A stretch of 64,000 bases of DNA from Lytechinus pictus (taxonomy: Eukaryota; Echinodermata; Echinoidea; Temnopleuroida; Toxopneustidae), in NCBI RefSeq assembly GCF_037042905.1, contig NC_087258.1, positions 11,831,501 to 11,895,500 of the forward strand. Direction: 5' to 3'. Position 1 is the first letter of the stretch, and each line of letters begins with the position of its first letter. Shown piece by piece: positions 11,821-23,139 of the stretch. The position numbers were made by a program, and so were the translations under genes. The notes under the pieces were generated by a model that did no database searches, had not been told where the DNA came from, and saw only the letters and a program-made list of their open reading frames with translations.

Positions 11821-14800
11821 GTGAGTATAATTTGAAATTGCTGATTCAAATTCAAATTTGTTTTTCAAATTTGTTTGATATTGATATTTATGTGGAATTA
11901 CTTATAATGATGATATTGATAAATCCTATGTTGTCACTCCACGAACTGCATAGGATAGAAATATTTTCCAAAAATGTTTCTGAAAAAGCCAATAAAGCAT
12001 GAATCAGTATCAACTGTTTAGAGAGTGGATTTGGGGTGGGGGCCTGGGGAGCGTTTCATGAAAGGACTTGTCAGACGTTTTATTCGACAAGTCCTTGTTT
12101 ATCTGACAATTGCCATAGTAACAGTGCTCCTCAGCCAATCAAAGCCAAGGAAAGTTGTCAGATCTGACAACTTGGAGGATAGAAATGTTGATGAAACACT
12201 CCCCAGGAGTGGGTAACAACACATTTACTATAAAAAATAATGTTCAAAGAAAGTGTAGATTTTTGTAGACTCTGTTAAGGGGGTGGACAGGACACCATTT
12301 CAGTATTCAATACACACACCACAAAATACTCTTTTTTTCCACACACAAATTCTAATTGAAGTACATGTAGTAGCTTCCCTCCCATGGATCTTGCATGCAT
12401 TCTAGTGTAATGAGCTCCTTTGCTGATGTTTTGATTATTGATTTCTTTTCAGTTAATATGAGCAAACAATCCCTTCCCCGATGTTAGCTTTCATTTTGTC
12501 GCCCACCAGCGGATGTTTGGGCAGACTACCGAGATTAAATTTCCAAGAAGTATATTCTCTGCCACCTCGCAAGCAAATGTCAGAATCAGTGAGATTCATG
12601 CATTCTGCCACTTGCCCCTGCAGACAGCTTTTAATTTTGACCCTTTTTACAACTTATATTGACACAGGCTTGGAATTTAATATCTTTCCCAATATAGACA
12701 GTGCAAACATTCTTGATTCAAATGCCTCCATGGTGAACTTTTTACTTTTTATCTCTTTTTGTTTTATTAAACCCTCTGTCTATTTCTGCCTTGAAGATGG
12801 TATTTGAAATGTGATTTTATGCAAGTGGTCCAGCCGAGACTTAGTGTTACTCTTAATATGATTTGTTCTCTTTATAATAGCAGCTTATGAAGTCACCTGA
12901 GGAGTTATTTTGCATGCCATATTCTAGTCTTGTCTTCCCATTGATGCCTGCAATCAAAGAATTGTTTTTTTTTTTTTTTTTTTTTTTCTTCTTTTATTTT
13001 TTAAGATGAAATTAATTTTTCTTTTTAAGAGGATAAAAGACACAGCTGAGAGCTGATATTATCTTGATGACCGTTCAAGGTGTGGCAGGGTTGCAGCATC
13101 TGCTTCTTCTGCTGGCAGACCATCCCAGACCCAGTCCTACACGATCAATTGCAGAAGATCCTCTGTTTTGGGTTTTACCTGCAGACATGGACAGTTGGAA
13201 CTGCATGTTTCCGGTGCACTGCTGGTTGGTTAGAGGTGTGACTAATTTGAGTTGATAATTGGGCAGCGAGCAAGGTTGTTAGTGGTTTTGAAGAGCATGG
13301 AGAGGAGCGAGGTCTTCCTACTCTGCTTGTAAAGAGGCTCCTATCTGAGAGTCTTTAGTCTTCTGACTGACACTACATGTGTTTTGACTTGTTATACCTG
13401 TTAAGGACAGTCAGTACACACCCTAGATTGACAATGCATTTCTAGCTAGGATGGTCCCACACAGTGAAAACGTACCTGCGTAAAGGTCTCACAAATCCCC
13501 TGTATGTTCATTCCTTGATGTTTCACAAGCTCATCTACGAAGTTTCTTCTGAGAAAGCCTAGAGTTCTGGTACAGTAGTTTTCTTGTAAATCCTGTTGAT
13601 ATGACTGCCCCAGCCTATGCTCTGCAGGATAGTGAAACCAAGGTATTTTAATAGCAAGTTTTCAGAAGACACTTTAATAGCCTACATGGTGACTTCATCC
13701 TTTTGGCTGTGTTCATACATGTATGTCATGTCCTGATTTTTAACACTCAACCATTAATTGCATTGAATTGAATTGAGAAGTCGTGTTTTTCCAGTGTGAC
13801 CATGCCTGTGGTATGATGGTTCAAATTGATGCCTGCTTCTGTTGTTATTCAGCAATGGGCATTTTGCAGAATGGAACATCATGTCCCAACTTGTGTATTT
13901 CTGCAAAACATCTATCTTGATTAGCATTACTCGTTGCCACTGTAGATCATGCTGGCATCAGCAAACAATATTTAATAGCACACACTTGATACTGTACATG
14001 TCAGGAACAGGCTTGGACCTAGCACAGACCCCTGTGGGACACCCCATTTGACATGGATGATGACCTTTTGCCTGTTTATTGGCACTATTTTGAACCTGTC
14101 ATAAAGTACCTGGCTGTTGCTGAGCGTGTATAGCTTTTAGGATCCAGATTTTGTCTGTGAAGCCTTCTTTTAACATTAATTAGATTCCTCCGGCTTGCAT
14201 TGGTCAAGGGTTGCTAACCTTTTTGCAGGATGTGAGAATCTCTTAATCTCCTAATAATTTTTCAATATCAATGTCAATTTATAGGTCAAATTAAATTTTA
14301 AAAAATCAGCATTGGTGTATAACATTAATTTTTCAAATGTTTGTGCTTTAATTTTTTTTTATTATTTAATTTAATTTTTTTTACCCTAGTTTACCTCAGA
14401 CAATTTGCCTGGAATGAAACTTAATTTTGAACTTTCACCATTTACAGACTGTATATTATTTTTTTTAATTCATAAAATGTAGTAAGATTCATCACCTCAC
14501 TTGAGTAAACATAGTGCATCTTGAATTTCAGATTGTTTGAGTGCAGTAGCAATATCCCTTTTCCGACCACATTAAACTACAAATCTTCAGCGGAAGCAGA
14601 TAATTTGTGCTGGTGGTACTTCAATGTTTGTTAGAAAAAGTGCAGCATGCATGCTTAACTCACTGAAAGGGTTGTATGTTTATTGCAACCATACATACAA
14701 GTACTTGAAGTTTGAATCTATCTATTAAAAAAAATTATTACAATTTTTTTACTACCACAACTGCTTTTACAACTTAAAATTTCTGAAATAAAAAAAAAGC

Positions 14801-17800
14801 ACTTCAGGGTCCTGTAACACAAAGGTTAACAATTAATAGAATGCTTGATTTTCACGATTGATTGTGCATTGTAGTCGATGCACTCAATCATAGAAAAATG
14901 TTCTACGATTATTGCTAAGCTGTGTTTCAAGGGCCCCAGGTCAGATTGTGTAAAACTGATAATTTTGTATTGACCACTACAGCTGCATTTATACATTTAA
15001 ATATTGAATATGCAAATTTTAATGAAACTTTTTTCATACTTTTCCTCTCTACTTCATTTTCGTACCCCCCCCCCCCCTCCGCATCACCGCCTTCTCTCTC
15101 ACTCTTGCCCCCTCTCTCTTCATCTCTGTCTTTCTTCCTCTTCATTCACAGGTATCTGTTGGTTATCTTCCAAATAAGCGAGTGTTAGGCCTCAGCAAGG
15201 TTGCTAGGTAAGAAAAGACCTGGTGGGTGTTTCATAAAGCTGTTTGTAAGTTAGGAGTGACTGGTGAACCTTTCTTACACTCTAAATAATCACCAATGAA
15301 CATTTAATGGTGAATTTCATTCACCACAAGAAAGGATCACCAGTCGTTCTTAAAGTCACTCTTAACTTGCAAACAGCTTTATGAAATCGTCCCCTAGGCC
15401 CTGTAACACAAGGGTTAGTGATCAATCGCCAATTTGAAAGAACAATTCTGATTGGTTCCTATTTAGTCTACTGAGCAAAACACGCTTGTAACGATGCTCT
15501 TGATAGGCTGTTTCATCTAGCGATTAATCACTAATCTTTGTGTTAAGGGGCCCTGGGGCCTGTTGCAGAAAGAGTTGCAATCAAATGCAACTCTAAAAAT
15601 CAAATGCATCTTGATTTTCATCCAATTAGAAGTGTGTATGAGGGACTTGTGCTTGATTTTGTTAAGTTGTGTTCAAAATCAAACGCTACTCTTTCTGTAA
15701 TGTGGCCCTGTTATCATTACCCAAGTGTAAAGCCAGTGGGTGATTTCAAGTTCATTGTTGATGTTTTGGTGTTGATATTGGGTCAGTTTTTACAGGAGTA
15801 TAGCACCAAACTGAAAATGAAGATGGTCCTGAAAAGTCACTCACTAGGTGTTCAGCTGTCAATACTGTAATCTGGATTATTTGTTTAAACTCAGAATAGG
15901 TTTTTGAAGCATCATGTTGCAATATACATGTACGATGTACTTCTGATTGATCAATTAAAGGGTATATGTATTTAAATTTATAATACTATCTTTAAATCAA
16001 GATCATTGGGGTGGAATTGATGGCCTGGACATATCATGAGTCCCAGTTGTGTAATTTTAGTTTTGAATAAATGGCAACTCTCTTGCCAGATAACCCCCCC
16101 CCCCCCACTTTAATCGTTTAATTTCCAGCATTTCCACAGTGGTGGGATTCTGATTTTATTGATTTCAGACCTACATGTGGATATAAAGGAAAGTAAAACT
16201 GAGCAATAAATGTGTTTTAATAAATGTAGAAAAAATTTAGAAAATATTGGTGAAGGTTTTCAAGATTCTTTCAAATTTGTGACCTTTGAATTCACCACCA
16301 ACTAAATTTATTCGTGAAATGGCAGATGATCTTGCACATGTAAATGTGTAATATGAGTAATGCTTTAATTAAATTTATACAACCCTCAACAGCATACTGG
16401 GAAAAATTATGTAATTTGGCGGTATATGTTATATCTCAATCAAGCTGAGTCCGTATTGTAATTAAGTTATTCCAGTTTTAATCAATTTTGCTTATTCTTG
16501 ATTTCATTTTGCAGGCTCGTTGAAATATATAGCAGGAGATTACAAGGTAAACCTATTATAATGGACCATTTTAATCAATCATTATTTCTGGATTGTTAGT
16601 TTTTCTGCATATTATATTTTTTAAATTGAATTTCATTTGGTATATTTCATTTCTATACTCACGTTTCTAACATACAATTAATCAAAGGAACATAAATTTA
16701 AAAAATGCATAAATCAATACAAATCAATCAAGCTTACACTTTCAAATTTGTAATAACAATACAAACAATTTTGATGAACAATAAATGTGGAGCGTTGTGG
16801 CCCAGTGGATTAGTCTTCGGACTTTGAAACAGAGGGTCGTGAGTTCGAATCCCAGCCATGGCGTAATTTCCTTCAGCAAGAAACTGATCCACAGTGTGCT
16901 GCACTCAACCCAGGTGAGGTAAATGGGTACCGGTAGGAAGTAATTTCTTAAAAAGCTGTGTGCGCTATGAACGCCTAGCTTAGCCGGGTAATATAGGAGC
17001 GCCTTGAGCACCTAACAAGGTGGATATGTGCGCAATATAAATACCCTATATTATTAATATACAATAAACAAATAACATAGATAAATCAAAACCTTTTTAG
17101 AAATAATTAAAGTATATAAATAGTCGTCTATGTATGATTAAAAAAAGAAAAGAAGTGAAAAAAAGAGACCAGCTGACAAGCGAGGCTTGTATGACTCTGA
17201 TCTCTCAAACATAACGCAAAGTAACGTAAATAGGATATTGGGACTGTAAGCAGAGATTAGATTTCAGTGATGATAAATGCATATTATGGAAGGCACAAAG
17301 AGTTTCAAATTTTTTTCTGAGAAAACTGGCACATAATGGATTGACATACATGTATGGGAGAGCTGGCAGTATGTTTTACATTACGAATAAAATAAAACTC
17401 AAAAGGTTTTTGCCATTCTTTATAGATATGTTTCTCTCAGTTTTCTGATTTTACTCAGAGCAACTTGGATGACTTTCTTCTTAAATGCTCAAGATAACAG
17501 CAGGGAACACATGGGGATGTAATCATGGCTTGTAAAATCATGCAACCATTTGTTTATATTTAAATGGTGTATTGTTTTGATGAACAATAAATGCTCTATA
17601 CATTTTACTGATTATCTATATGTCATTTACTGGCCTTGATTGCAATATATTCAAGGCAAGGTCAGTTTTTTATACATCACAAATATGGAAAAGGAATAGG
17701 CACCAAAAGAAATTTAAATTTTTAAGCCAGTGAGTGGGACATTGATGCCATTCAGCAAGGTATCCACAGCCTTGGCCTTTTCTGCCTTTAAGATTGATCA

Positions 17801-20800
17801 AGCTTTCTGTTTGTATTATTATTCTTGTTATAGAAATTATACCGGAATTCCCTTTTTCATGCACTTTTTAATCACTAGACCTATTCTCAAACTGCTCTTT
17901 TTCTTTGTCCGACAGTTCAAGAAAGATTGACCAAACAAATAGCCCTCGCAGTGACAGAAGCCATAGCTCCAGCTGGCGTGGGTGTGGTCATTGAAGCCAC
18001 GTAAGTTCACCTTGCATTATCCCTCTGCGACAATTTTTCCAGTCTTGGTTTTTTCTTTTCTCCTAACCTATTTACTATGGAAACCAGTTGACTTGTGTAT
18101 TAAAGGGGAATCCAGCCTTAGGCATAAAATGTTGTGTTGGGAAGAAGAAAAATAAATTAATCAGAAAATTTGGTGAAAGTTTGAAAGAAATCGGACAAGC
18201 AATAAGAAAGTTATAGCTGCTTTCAAATTGAGATCACTAATACTATGTAGATTTCAAATTTGCAACTGGGTGAGTTAATTATGACAAGGGGCAAGGACAA
18301 CTTTCCCATAGGCCATGTACTATATTATCAGGGATTTGTGGTTTTCTCCTAAGTACCCATTCCCCTGGGGCAGTAATCTAAATATAACCCAGGTAGTATA
18401 TTGTTTTATGTCCTTGTGAAAGAAAAAATATAATTTGAAATAAGACTTTTGGGAAAAAATGACACTTTAGCCATAATATGTATTGGAGTACATGAAAGAG
18501 AAGTCCTTACATCACTATGACATCCCATATGCGGCCAATTTGAAGTCTGCATGGGTATAGTGATTACCAATATTTACAACATTAAAAAATTCATAACTTT
18601 CTTGTTGTTTGTCCAATATTGATCAAACTTTCACCTATCAACTTGTCTGATTTTTCTTTTCTTTATGAAAACAAGTTTTTATTTGGGTTGGATTCCCCTT
18701 TAAGCCTGTGAGAATCAGAAGACAGTAGGTGATTACGAACAGCTATATGAAACGTCCCTGGTAAAAAGGGTGAAAGAGACATACTAATGCAATGAAATAA
18801 GAAGGAAAAGACAATATGATAATGTAATCAATTTCAATAATTTCTAAGAATGATTGACTTTCATACTCCGTTGCTTCCTACTTTGGCTTCACACAGAAAA
18901 AAATACTGATACATGTATGCCTCCAAATTACTAATTTTCAGATTTCTCATGACTGATTTGGTTTTTTGCCCAACATGTACATTTTACTGCACAATTTTGT
19001 TGGTTTTGTCAGAAATTACAGAAAAATGCCAAAACACGATATTTGAAGTGTGCGCATCTGATTTTGATAACTCTTTGTATTACTAACAAAGTACTTGTCT
19101 GTGTGCTGATTGGCTTATTTTAATCACTAAACTTACTTTCTTTGCTGTGCTCACCTGAGTTTGATACCTGGAGAGCTTCCTTTGATGTCCTGTTTTATCT
19201 CATTTCTTCTCTCAGTCATCTCAGGTGAGCACACTCAGGAAATTTTTGAGTTTTTGTTTCTAGCTTTTGAGTTTTTCTGTTGTCTTGTTTGCTTTGTGTT
19301 CTCTGTCTGTGAGTGTCCTTTTTTGGTTGTGTGTAGTTTTGAGTTTTTCTTTTCTGGAATCGTATATTTAGGTTCATGTTTGAGTTTAATTCTATGGCTT
19401 TTGAGTTTCGGTTGTACGTTGTAGCTTTGAGGTTGTTTTATGTTTGAGATTTTATATTATGAATTATTCTTAATTGCTCATCTGAGTGTGATAAATGGAG
19501 ACCTTGCTTTGATGTGCTGTTTTTCCTCATTTCTTCTCAGTCATCTTGGGTGAGCACATTCGGGAAATTTAAGTTTTTGTTTTTAGTTTTGCTGTTCTCT
19601 GTTTTATTTGTGTTCTGTCTCTGTTTTATTTGTGTTCTGTTTGTGAGTAACTTTTTCTGTTGTATGTATTTTTGAGATTCTGTTTTTACTTTCAGTTTTT
19701 CTGTTCTGAAGTTGTAATTTTGTCTTGTATTTTATTTCTGAGTTTCTTGTTCTACATTTTCTGTTTGTATATAAGCTTTGAGTTCTGGTTTTTACCGTTA
19801 TCCTCATAGTTTTTGCTTTTCATTCATTTTTTAAAAATTTTCATTTATAGCTTTGAGTTTCTGTTTTACTTTGAGTTTATTTTTTCTGAAGTTGTATATT
19901 TGCCTTGTGTTCTGTGTTTTGGTTTCTTTTTATTTTTTTGAGTTTCTATTTTGCATTGATGTTTTTAATTCTGTTATGAATAAGAATTGAGTTTCTCTTC
20001 AGCTTTTGGGTTTTTTAGCAAATGTTGTAGCTTTCAATTTGTTTTAGTTTTGAAATTTGTTTTGTAGTGTCAAGTTTCTGTTTTACCTGGTAGTTTTTTT
20101 CATAGCATTTAGAATCTGTTTTAAATGTCTATTTTTAGCTTTAATACTGCTTGTATCTGTGAGTTTCTTGTTTATCTTTAATCTTCTGTAGTTTAGCTAA
20201 TGTGTTCTGTTTTTTTTCTTCAAATTTTTCAGTGTTGAGCTTTGAGTTTTTCTCCTTTATATCTAGGCCCTGTATGTTTCTAGTAATGCTAGTTAGAAAA
20301 GGGAGAAAATTAAGCTTTTGGTTTTTATTACCAATTTTGATATTTTTTTTTAAATGAAAAATAGTACGTTATAACTTAACAAATTATTCACTCTTGCGGC
20401 CACAGTTACAAATAACTGAGAAATATGAAAAGATTGTTTTGAATTGAACCATTTATATATTTGATATGAGAACTAAAATTTAAATATATATTCGATATGA
20501 GAATCACAAACTTTCTTGAACAAAATTATATTTTTCAAAATCTCTCTTGCTCTCTCAGCGCGCGACACTGGCACCAGTAAAATTTGTCAGGCCAGTAACT
20601 TTTCAGAAATAGCCAGATTTACTGGTCCGACATGACCAGTGAAATATATATCAAACTGATACAAATGATATTTCCTCTTTTGTAAATTATAAAAATGGTT
20701 CTCCAAAATTGAGAAATGGCTTTCATGAATTACATGTATGTTGTGTGTATACTATTTGTTTGTATGGGGTTTTTTGGGGTGAGAAGGCAATAAAAGGCAG

Positions 20801-21231
20801 CAAAATAAACTGACTTTTTTCATATTTTCCTTTATTTTGGGGACCAGTAAATTTTATGTTCGGCCTAGTAAAAAAATTGAAAAACTGGGTATCTACTGGT
20901 CCGACATGAACAGGCTGGACCAGTAGAAAAAAAGGGTTAGTGTGGAGACCTGTAATAATCAATGTTTTCATTTCAATTGTTTTTTTTCCCCCTTTTATTC
21001 TCATGTACAGTCACATGTATGGTGATGAGAGGCGTTCAGAAGGTAAACAGCAAAACGATAATAATCAATAATGTCTTCAATTGTTGTTCTGTTCCCATGT
21101 ACAGCCACATGTGTATGGTTATGAGAGGCGTTCAGAAGCTAAACAGCAAAACGATAACATCCTGCATGCTTGGCGTCTTCCGGGAGGATCCAAAGACCAG
21201 GGATGAGTTCTTGACGCTCATACGAGGATGA
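11711..21231 (+). CDS. GCH1: GTP cyclohydrolase I, 3' five exons (partial gene)
   Basis: GTP cyclohydrolase I converts GTP to 7,8-dihydroneopterin triphosphate, the first and usually rate-limiting step of tetrahydrobiopterin synthesis; the enzyme is a cytosolic homodecamer. Coding exons are 11711-11820, 15152-15207, 16515-16546, 17916-18000 and 21105-21231. All junctions are GT/AG and the split codons join in frame, giving about 135 residues that correspond to roughly residues 116-250 of the human protein. The zinc and active-site motif CEHHLVP is in the first of these exons, and HMCMVMRG, with the third zinc cysteine and a catalytic histidine, opens the last. The exon boundaries match human exons 2-6. 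The exon for the N-terminal regulatory region and first helices is not found in 1-11710, so it probably lies upstream, making intron 1 longer than 11.7 kb. The protein ends LTLIRG followed by TGA, as in animals. Family assignment is near certain from continuous similarity; expression and regulation cannot be judged here. Confidence 0.96.
12045..12215. mobile_element. Palindromic MITE (gcgtttcatgaaagg family)
   Basis: Contains ggacttgtcaga and its mirror, acagtgctcctcagccaatc and tgacaacttg. Homologous to 25090-25270 and to the window start. Confidence 0.75.
12216..13069. other. GCH1 intron, no gene recognised
   Basis: Includes an open frame of about 108 codons at 12481 without similarity, and a T-tract at 12963-12986. 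Confidence 0.5.
13070..14150 (-). pseudogene. Decayed LINE reverse transcriptase
   Basis: Read on the minus strand across several frames: [20 protein letters not shown] (RT motif around 14015-14110), [11 protein letters not shown] (the YADD region, with one Asp lost, about 13940-13970), YLGFTI with GWGSHINRI (about 13590-13650), [15 protein letters not shown] (about 13450-13500) and [14 protein letters not shown] (about 13080-13130). The order and spacing are those of a jockey/CR1-like polymerase C-terminal half. Stops and frameshifts show it is dead. It lies antisense inside a GCH1 intron. Confidence 0.8.
14811..14937. mobile_element. MITE, gtaacacaaagnttagc family
   Basis: ggtcctgtaacacaaaggtt at the left; the interior pairs cgattgattgt with acaatcaatcg-like words; ends caagggcccc. 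Related copies at 15396, 21752, 43695 and 51302, and one end at 55335. Confidence 0.7.
15152..15207 (+). CDS. GCH1: GCH1 exon 3
   Basis: Acceptor cacag at 15147-15151 and donor gtaaga at 15208. It encodes [18 protein letters not shown] plus two bases of an Arg codon. The YLPN and VLGLSK block lies in the conserved core of the enzyme. The C-rich and T-rich stretch at 15066-15140 forms a long polypyrimidine tract before it. Confidence 0.96.
15229..15396. mobile_element. MITE, tttcataaagctgtttg family
   Basis: Inverted ends tttcataaagctgtttgtaa and ttgcaaacagctttatgaaa. The interior includes gaacctttcttac and its mirror gaaaggatcacc. Near-copy at 22373-22552. Confidence 0.85.
15396..15556. mobile_element. 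MITE, gtaacacaaagnttagc family
   Basis: ggccctgtaacacaagggtt to tttgtgttaaggggccc, directly abutting the previous element. Confidence 0.7.
15557..16514. other. GCH1 intron, nothing recognised
   Basis: AT-rich; C-tract at 16095-16107. A short palindromic remnant near 15557-15705 (ctgttgcagaaagagttgca...ctactctttctgtaa). Confidence 0.5.
16515..16546 (+). CDS. GCH1: GCH1 exon 4 (32-nt micro-exon)
   Basis: A 32-nt exon between gcag (16511-16514) and gtaaac (16547). It completes Arg, then reads [10 protein letters not shown], and leaves one base for the next Val. The peptide matches the conserved VEIYSRRLQ block of animal GTP cyclohydrolase I, and the small exon is also found in vertebrate genes. 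Confidence 0.95.
16787..17052 (+). mobile_element. tRNA-headed SINE
   Basis: A-box-like tggcccagtggattagtc, B-box gagttcgaatccc, then the tail ccttcagcaagaaactgatc and gcactcaacccaggtgaggt, ending with AT-rich repeats. Same head as the minus-strand copy at 32734-33045. Confidence 0.85.
17916..18000 (+). CDS. GCH1: GCH1 exon 5
   Basis: Acceptor gacag at 17911-17915 and donor gtaagt at 18001. It reads [16 protein letters not shown] and then [10 protein letters not shown], ending in two bases of a Thr codon. The QERLT and GVGVVIEA segments are family hallmarks in the GTP-binding region. Confidence 0.96.
18100..18703. mobile_element. TTAA-flanked MITE, about 600 bp
   Basis: ttaaaggggaatccagcc at the left and ggttggattcccctttaa at the right, so TTAA at both ends with inverted repeats. 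The copy at 28701-29303 is in the opposite orientation. Confidence 0.85.
19150..20290 (+). repeat. T/G-rich degenerate repeat in GCH1 intron
   Basis: About 1.1 kb in which the + strand is built of variants of gagtttctgttttg, very poor in A and C. At its start, a unit with gctcacctgag, catttcttctcagtcatct and ggtgagcaca occurs twice about 325 bp apart (19150 and 19475). Confidence 0.85.
20291..20952. other. GCH1 intron, repeat fragments
   Basis: Contains repeated ccagtaa and actggtccgacatg words (20575-20640 and 20840-20935), apparently the two inverted ends of an element spanning about 20567-20950. Confidence 0.5.
20953..21156 (+). repeat. Tandem duplication of GCH1 last-exon acceptor region
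   Basis: Two adjacent units, 20953-21058 and 21059-21156, share taataatcaat, a pyrimidine tract, catgtacag and the first ~50 nt of the last GCH1 exon up to aacagcaaaacgata. The upstream copy has lost two bases (cacatgtatgg against cacatgtgtatgg), so it is out of frame. It also carries a G where the true exon has C, creating aag|gtaaac, a donor-like site. Confidence 0.9.
21105..21231 (+). CDS. GCH1: GCH1 last exon with stop
   Basis: The acceptor acag at 21101-21104 joins in phase with exon 5. It reads [17 protein letters not shown], continues through the conserved [17 protein letters not shown] end, and stops with TGA at 21229-21231. It includes the third zinc-binding Cys and the catalytic His of HMC. 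A damaged partial copy of its 5' end lies about 106 bp upstream (separate entry). Confidence 0.96.
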
Positions 21232-21357
21232 TGACAATGACGAGGAGAGACAGAAGGAAGAAGAGGAGGATAGAGTAGGAGAAGGAAGGAGGATGGAAAA
21301 GGAGAGGACGTACGATGGCATCGAATCCTGATTTAATATGATCTTCAGCAATAACGG

Positions 21358-21363
21358 AATAAA
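21358..21363 (+). promoter_or_regulatory. Candidate GCH1 polyadenylation signal
   Basis: AATAAA lies 127 nt after the GCH1 stop codon, in the context ataacggAATAAAtcaag. The intervening 3' UTR is purine-rich (gaggaggat-type repeats). It is a hexamer match only; a more distal signal is possible. Confidence 0.5.
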
Positions 21364-21420
21364 TCAAGAATGTATTTTTTTTAACATGGGTCATGACATC
21401 AAAGTTAGAAATAGCCATAG

Positions 21421-21728
21421 GGTCGTATTCTGAAGTCAGGTTTGAATCAAACTCTGGTTTAAAGTTCTGGTTTTAACTATGGAAAGCCAATTGTGGCATA
21501 AATCTCTAATGATAAAGGTTCAATGTATCGGCTCATTTGGCTCTCAAATCAATGTTAATTGTCTGAGAAGGGTAAATGAAATTAAGATAGTTGTCTTCAC
21601 CATTCGATAATTAGGAAAGGGCACAGTGAACATTAGAAACATAAAATGTAAGCAAAATTCTGACATTTTTGGCTTTCCATCAGAGTTAAACCATGGTCTA
21701 AGTTAAACCCGACTTCAGAATACGGGCC
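21421..21728. mobile_element. Palindromic MITE, gtattctgaagtc ends
   Basis: gggtcgtattctgaagtc at the left and gacttcagaatacgggcc at the right are inverted repeats. Confidence 0.85.
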
Positions 21729-21751
21729 ATAGTATCTACACGTTAGACCTT

Positions 21752-21882
21752 GGGTCTTGTGTCACAGAGCTATGAAAGCGACTGATCATTGATTTTCACG
21801 ATGGATTGTACATTGCGGTTAATGCAATCAGGCATAAAAATGTTGTATGATCAATTGCTAAGCTCTGTGTTAATGAGCCCTG
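21752..21882. mobile_element. MITE, gtaacacaaagnttagc family, diverged
   Basis: cttgtgtcacagagctatg ... cattgctaagctctgtgtt; shares gattttcacgatggattgt with 14811-14937. Confidence 0.65.
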
Positions 21883-21884
21883 GT

Positions 21885-22360
21885 TGCTATTTCACAAAGA
21901 GTTTAATGTGACTTTGCGTCGGTGACATGAAAAGTGCTTTTGCAACAGTTCATTGCTCAGTTCAAAGTTATTTGGAAGACTTATGATAATGGTAAGGGTT
22001 ATGATAGGGTTTTTCAGAGTAAGCATGTGATGATAAGGGGTTTATGGGGAGATTTTATATTTGGCATGATACAATGTATGCATATTTTCCATCGAAGCAT
22101 TGTTGGGCATTTTATGAAGCTATTTGTAAAGTTATGCACGACAGGAGGCGGCGCCGACCTGCCTGGATCTTTGAACAGCAGCCAAAGCGTACGCAAACTG
22201 AGAATCATCAGAGCTTTGGCATTCAGAACATGGCATTTGCGTGAGCATTGTGTAACTTTGTCAATGGGCAGCTGGCGCGTACGTTTGTCCAGCAGCACCC
22301 TCATGAATCCCAAGAATTTATACCTTTTAGTCACTCTTAACTCTTTGTGTAACAGCTTAC
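21885..22360. mobile_element. MITE, ttcacaaagagttta ends
   Basis: tttcacaaagagtttaatgt at the left is mirrored by cactcttaactctttgtg at the right. Long open frames on both strands inside are a consequence of the repeat, not genes. Confidence 0.7.
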
Positions 22361-22372
22361 CAGTCCAGGGGA

Positions 22373-22552
22373 ACATTTCATAAAGCTGTTTGTAAGCTAC
22401 AAGTGACTTTAAGAGCGAGTGGTGATCCTTTCTTGTGGTAAATGATATTCACCATTGACTGTTCATTCGTGATTATTGATCGCGTAAGAAAGGTTCACCA
22501 GTCGCTCTTAAAGTCACTCTTAACTTACGAACAGCTTTATCAAAAGGCCCCC
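22373..22552. mobile_element. MITE, tttcataaagctgtttg family
   Basis: Close relative of 15229-15396, with inverted ends and the core gatcctttcttgtgg/gaaaggttcacc. Confidence 0.85.
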
Positions 22553-23139
22553 AGTCCTTATTAATAGCATCTCTACAAGCCAGAATCGCATTGAATTGAA
22601 CTGAATATTCCTATTACCATCAACAAAAACAAGTTTAAAAGAAAACGGGACTTAACAAAATACGAAAGTGTAGCGGTTGATAAAAAGGACCGTCTAGAAA
22701 TTGCATGAAAAAAATAGTTTGAAAGAACTGATGGGGCATAGAACCATTTAAAAATAAAACAAAATAAGTAGATTGTATGTGTAAATTAATATGAAGGCGT
22801 ATATAAAGGATGAACATGTGCAATAAATGATTTATTTTTAAAACATGATGAAAAAAAAACATTGCGAGGGAAGTCGTCCGAGGTACCACCGCAAAAACAA
22901 AAACCAAAGCAAAATCAGAAAAGAGGCAATTAATTGCCTTTTTTGTACGCGATGTGTTATGTACATGTTGTATTGACATTTTTGTCTTTTGTCTGATTTG
23001 GTATTATCTCCATCTCAAGCTTCCATGCGAAATACATCTTGATGAATTCTTTGTAGACTACATGGCTTTCTTGTATTCAAAGAATCCAGTGTATGGCTTT
23101 ACTTATAGAGAAGGATTTTGCATATACACTCCATCGTGC

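Noticed and set aside
12481..12807. 108-codon + strand frame in a GCH1 intron
   Set aside because: No similarity recognised; if spliced in, it would break the continuous GCH1 reading.
21011..21058. Alternative functional GCH1 last exon
   Set aside because: The copy has a 2-nt deletion, reads to an early stop and lacks the zinc cysteine; kept only as a possible cryptic exon.
21934..22383. 149-codon + frame and 120-codon - frame
   Set aside because: They lie inside an inverted-repeat element (21885-22360), overlap on both strands, and lack recognisable domains or splice context.
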